Below the pieces are notes generated by a model. It searched no databases. It worked only from the letters and a program-made list of their open reading frames with translations, and had not been told where the DNA came from. A stretch of DNA of 64,000 bases. Origin: Marivibrio halodurans. Lineage in GTDB: Bacteria > Pseudomonadota > Alphaproteobacteria > UBA8366 > Aestuariispiraceae. Both the position numbers and the translations under genes were made by a program. This document shows, piece by piece, positions 61,649 to 64,000 of the stretch (position 1 is its first letter; every line of letters begins with the position of its first letter). The stretch spans positions 124,001-188,000 of the forward strand of contig NZ_JAGMWN010000005.1 in NCBI RefSeq assembly GCF_017963645.1, in the 5' to 3' direction.

Positions 61649-62520
61649 CGGTAATGCACCCTTCTGTCGATCAGATGGAACTGCCCGATCGCGAGCACGG
61701 AGAGAATCGCCAACACCACCACCGTCAGTGTTGAGGCATAGGCGGTATCCCAGAACTTAAACGCGGTCTCGTAGATGTAGTAGAGCAGCAGGGAGCTGTG
61801 ATTGTCCGGCCCGCCCTCCGTCATGACGAAGATGTGGTCGACCAGCCGCACCGCGTTGATGACCGCGTTGATGGACACGAACAGCGTCGTCGGCATCAGC
61901 AGCGGAAAGGTCACGCGGCGGAAGAAGGTCCAGCGGCTCGCCCCCTCGATCGCGGCGGCCTCGCGCAGGCTGGGCGGTATCGATTGCAGGGCGGCCAGAT
62001 AGAAGATCATGAAGAAGCCCGCCTCCTTCCAGATCGCCACCACCATGACGGCGCCGAGCACGAGTTGCGGGTCGCCCAGCCAATTGACCTGCGCGCCGCC
62101 GAACAGGGCACGCACCTGATCGATCAGACCGAAACCGGGGGTATAGAAGAACATCCAGATATTGGCGGTGGCGATCAGCGGCAGCACGGTCGGCGCGAAA
62201 TAGGCCATGCGGACGAAACCGCGCCCCTTCAGCTTGCCGTCGACCCAAAGCGCCATGGCGATCGCCAGCGCGATCGATACCGGAATGGTGACAAGCGCGT
62301 AGAGCGCATTGTTCTCCAGCACCCGCCAGAAGGTCGCGTCGTTCAGCAGGAACTCGTAATTCGCGGTGCCGACGAATGTCGCCGGCCGCGCACCGCGCGG
62401 CGTGGAGAAGAAGCTGTCGATGATCGTCTTGACGGCCGGAACATGGGTGAAGGCGAACAGCAGCACCAGGGCAGGCGTCAGCAGCAGCCAGCCGTGGATC
62501 CATTCGATACGTCGCGTCAT
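61645..62520 (-). CDS. ABC sugar-type permease, UgpA/MalF-like
   Basis: 291 residues with six membrane helices (first HGWLLLTPALVLLFAFTHVP). The EAA loop is LREAAAIEGASRWTFFRRVT followed by FPLLMPT. It forms the heterodimeric channel with the next gene. ATG 62520 (MTRRIEWIHG) is preferred over an in-frame GTG at 62550. The gap of 90 bp to the binding-protein gene contains a GC-rich hairpin-prone stretch. Confidence 0.92.
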   Translation of the reverse strand: MTRRIEWIHGWLLLTPALVLLFAFTHVPAVKTIIDSFFSTPRGARPATFVGTANYEFLLNDATFWRVLENNALYALVTIPVSIALAIAMALWVDGKLKGRGFVRMAYFAPTVLPLIATANIWMFFYTPGFGLIDQVRALFGGAQVNWLGDPQLVLGAVMVVAIWKEAGFFMIFYLAALQSIPPSLREAAAIEGASRWTFFRRVTFPLLMPTTLFVSINAVINAVRLVDHIFVMTEGGPDNHSSLLLYYIYETAFKFWDTAYASTLTVVVLAILSVLAIGQFHLIDRRVHYR

Positions 62521-62610
62521 CGCCTCATATCCCCACCCGATGGGGGTCACGGCCGGGCCACCGGCGGCGGGGTCCAGGACCCCCGCCGCCGACGGTCGGC
62601 CGCCCCCGCC

Positions 62611-63897
62611 TCAGCGATAGGCGCTCAGGATGCGGTCGGCCTGGGCCTGCGCTTCATCCAACGCGGTCTTCGGGTCCTTCTGACCCGTGATCGCGGCTTC
62701 CAGCGCGTCGTTCAGGATCGTCGTGATGCGCTGGTTCTGGTAGGTGGCAAGCTCCGCCACCGCATATTCCAACTGATCGCGCGCGACCTTCGCCTGCGGG
62801 AAGCCTTCGACATACTCCTTCATCGCCGGCGTCTCCCAGGCGTCGGGACGCGGGGCGACATAGCCGGTCGCGATCGACCAGCGCGCGGCCTGCTCCGGCG
62901 CGGATATCCACTTGATGAAGTCGAGCGAGGCCTTCTGCTGCGCGTCGGTCGAGTCCTTGAAGATGTAGAAATTGCCGCCGCCGGTCGGCGCGCCCGGGCG
63001 CACCTTCGCGGGCAGCATGCCGACGCCGAAATCGAAGGGCGCGTTCTCGCGCACATTCGTCAGATTGCCGGTCGTCGTCCACATCATCGCCGTCTGCCCC
63101 TCGAAGAAGGCTTTCGGCGTCGCGCCCCATTCGATGATGCCGGGCTGCATGACCTCATGCTTGGTGGAGAGGTCGACGAGATATTGCAGCGCCTCGATCA
63201 CCTTCGGATCGTCGAAATTGGTCTCGTTGCCGGCGTCGTTCGCCAGGATCACGTCGTTCTGCGTGGTCAGCCCCTGGAACAGCCAATAGGGAAAGCCGGA
63301 GGACGGGATGCGCACGCCCCATTGGGTGACGTTACCGTCGGCGTCGCGCTTGGTCAGCTTCTTGCCGAATTCGACCTGCTCCTCCCAGTTGGCGGGGGGC
63401 GTCTCGGGGTCCAGCCCGGCCTCGGCGAAGGCTTCCTTGTTCCAATAGAGCACCGGGGTGGAGCGCTGGAACGGAATGCCGTAGGTCTTGCCGCCGGTCG
63501 TGCTGTTATCCATGAAGGCCGGATAAAAAGCGTCGAGCCAGGCTTGGTCGGCCCCGTCCTCGATCACGTCCTCGAAGGCGACGATGGCGTCTTCCTCGAT
63601 CAACGTAAACATATCGACCGACAGGATCACGGAGAGCTGAGGCGGCGTGCCGCCGCGAACGGCCGTCAGCGTCTTGGTGATCGTGTCCTGATAGCTGCCG
63701 GCATAGACCGCGTCGATGGTCACGTCCGGATTGGCCTTCACATAGTCGTTCGTCAGATCCTCGATCGTCTGGGCGGCCTTGCCGCCGACCGCGACGGGAA
63801 AGAAGAACTGCAATTCGACCGCCTGCGCGCTGGTCGAGAGCATGGCGCCAAGCGCGGCCGCGCCGGCGAGCATACCCGCTTTCTTCAGGATGGACAT
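62611..63897 (-). CDS. ABC importer extracellular solute-binding protein (family 1)
   Basis: 428 residues. A Sec signal peptide (MSILKKAGMLAGAAALGAML, ending SAQA) has no lipobox, so the protein is soluble in the periplasm. Cluster D-type binding-protein motifs are visible: VELQFFFPVAVGGKAAQTIE, YGIPFQRSTPVLYWNKEAF, WGATPKAFFEGQTAMMWTTT, and GGGNFYIFKDSTDAQQKASL. It heads a binding protein-permease-permease operon of the UgpBAE type. The ATPase gene is not in view and may lie to the right or elsewhere. Confidence 0.93.
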   Translation of the reverse strand: MSILKKAGMLAGAAALGAMLSTSAQAVELQFFFPVAVGGKAAQTIEDLTNDYVKANPDVTIDAVYAGSYQDTITKTLTAVRGGTPPQLSVILSVDMFTLIEEDAIVAFEDVIEDGADQAWLDAFYPAFMDNSTTGGKTYGIPFQRSTPVLYWNKEAFAEAGLDPETPPANWEEQVEFGKKLTKRDADGNVTQWGVRIPSSGFPYWLFQGLTTQNDVILANDAGNETNFDDPKVIEALQYLVDLSTKHEVMQPGIIEWGATPKAFFEGQTAMMWTTTGNLTNVRENAPFDFGVGMLPAKVRPGAPTGGGNFYIFKDSTDAQQKASLDFIKWISAPEQAARWSIATGYVAPRPDAWETPAMKEYVEGFPQAKVARDQLEYAVAELATYQNQRITTILNDALEAAITGQKDPKTALDEAQAQADRILSAYR

Positions 63898-64000
63898 GGT
63901 GACCTTGCTCCTCATGCTTGGGGAAGGATGGTGGGTTCGGAATACCGGCGCGCCGTCGACCATCGGGTCACGCCTTGCTTATCGCGGGGATCGGCGCGGG

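Noticed and set aside
63960-64000. Possible C-terminal end of a gene on the minus strand at the right edge
   Set aside because: Ten codons and a TGA can be read, but there is no way to choose the frame or identify a product from so few residues.

Overview
The window is high-GC DNA from a diderm bacterium, almost certainly an alphaproteobacterium of the Rhodospirillales type. The evidence is a complete division and cell-wall (dcw) cluster ending in the alphaproteobacterial order ftsQ-ftsA-ftsZ-lpxC-bamD-recN-ligA, a cysteine-free bL31, LpxC and BamD for an outer membrane, and a class A RNase P RNA. No insertion sequence, prophage, CRISPR array, tRNA or rRNA was seen.

Layout. 1-3710: the start of an unidentified minus-strand gene at the left edge, an AT-rich divergent spacer, and two tandem paralogous sulfotransferase-like genes. 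3768-10245: a PAS histidine kinase, a 2-oxoglutarate oxygenase, Hsp20, rpmE, the EF-P lysylase epmA divergent from its substrate efp, and an inositol monophosphatase. 10509-18797: a plus-strand run of an OmpA-type protein, a MotA/ExbB-like channel, a MotB-like stator partner, a GFA-family protein, and then a vWA / PP2C phosphatase / protein kinase triad of the TerY-P (YegL-YegK-YegI) type. 18822-21600: a GlxA-type AraC regulator, rnpB (RNase P RNA) with a good promoter, and a patatin lipase. 21892-39548: the dcw cluster mraZ-rsmH-ftsL-ftsI-murE-[MurF relic]-mraY-murD-ftsW-murG-murC-murB-ftsQ-ftsA-ftsZ, preceded by a three-repeat MraZ operator. 39549-47382: a 0.57 kb regulatory gap, then lpxC, bamD, recN, ligA and an exported subtilase. 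47395-56257: a TRAP transporter, bifunctional PutA, PutP and a 32-residue membrane microprotein. 56507-60779: a SoeAB-like molybdenum oxidoreductase and a GNAT acetyltransferase. 60803-63897: a sugar-type ABC importer without its ATPase in view.

How they work together. The cell-wall genes are tightly coupled by ATGA overlaps and would supply UDP-muramoyl peptides (meso-DAP type by the MurE DNPR motif), lipid I and II, and septal synthesis. The striking exception is the murF slot. It holds an intact 248-codon ORF that matches only the central domain of MurF, has lost the P-loop lysine, and lacks the N- and C-terminal domains. ddl is also missing from its usual place between murB and ftsQ. Both steps of D-Ala-D-Ala incorporation are therefore absent from this cluster and must be encoded elsewhere or be altered. 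The second notable region joins a proton-channel/peptidoglycan-anchor pair to a phospho-signalling triad. Smaller points are a PutP-linked microprotein that is easily missed in annotation, a soeAB pair without its membrane anchor, and a perfect 22-bp palindrome upstream of lpxC.
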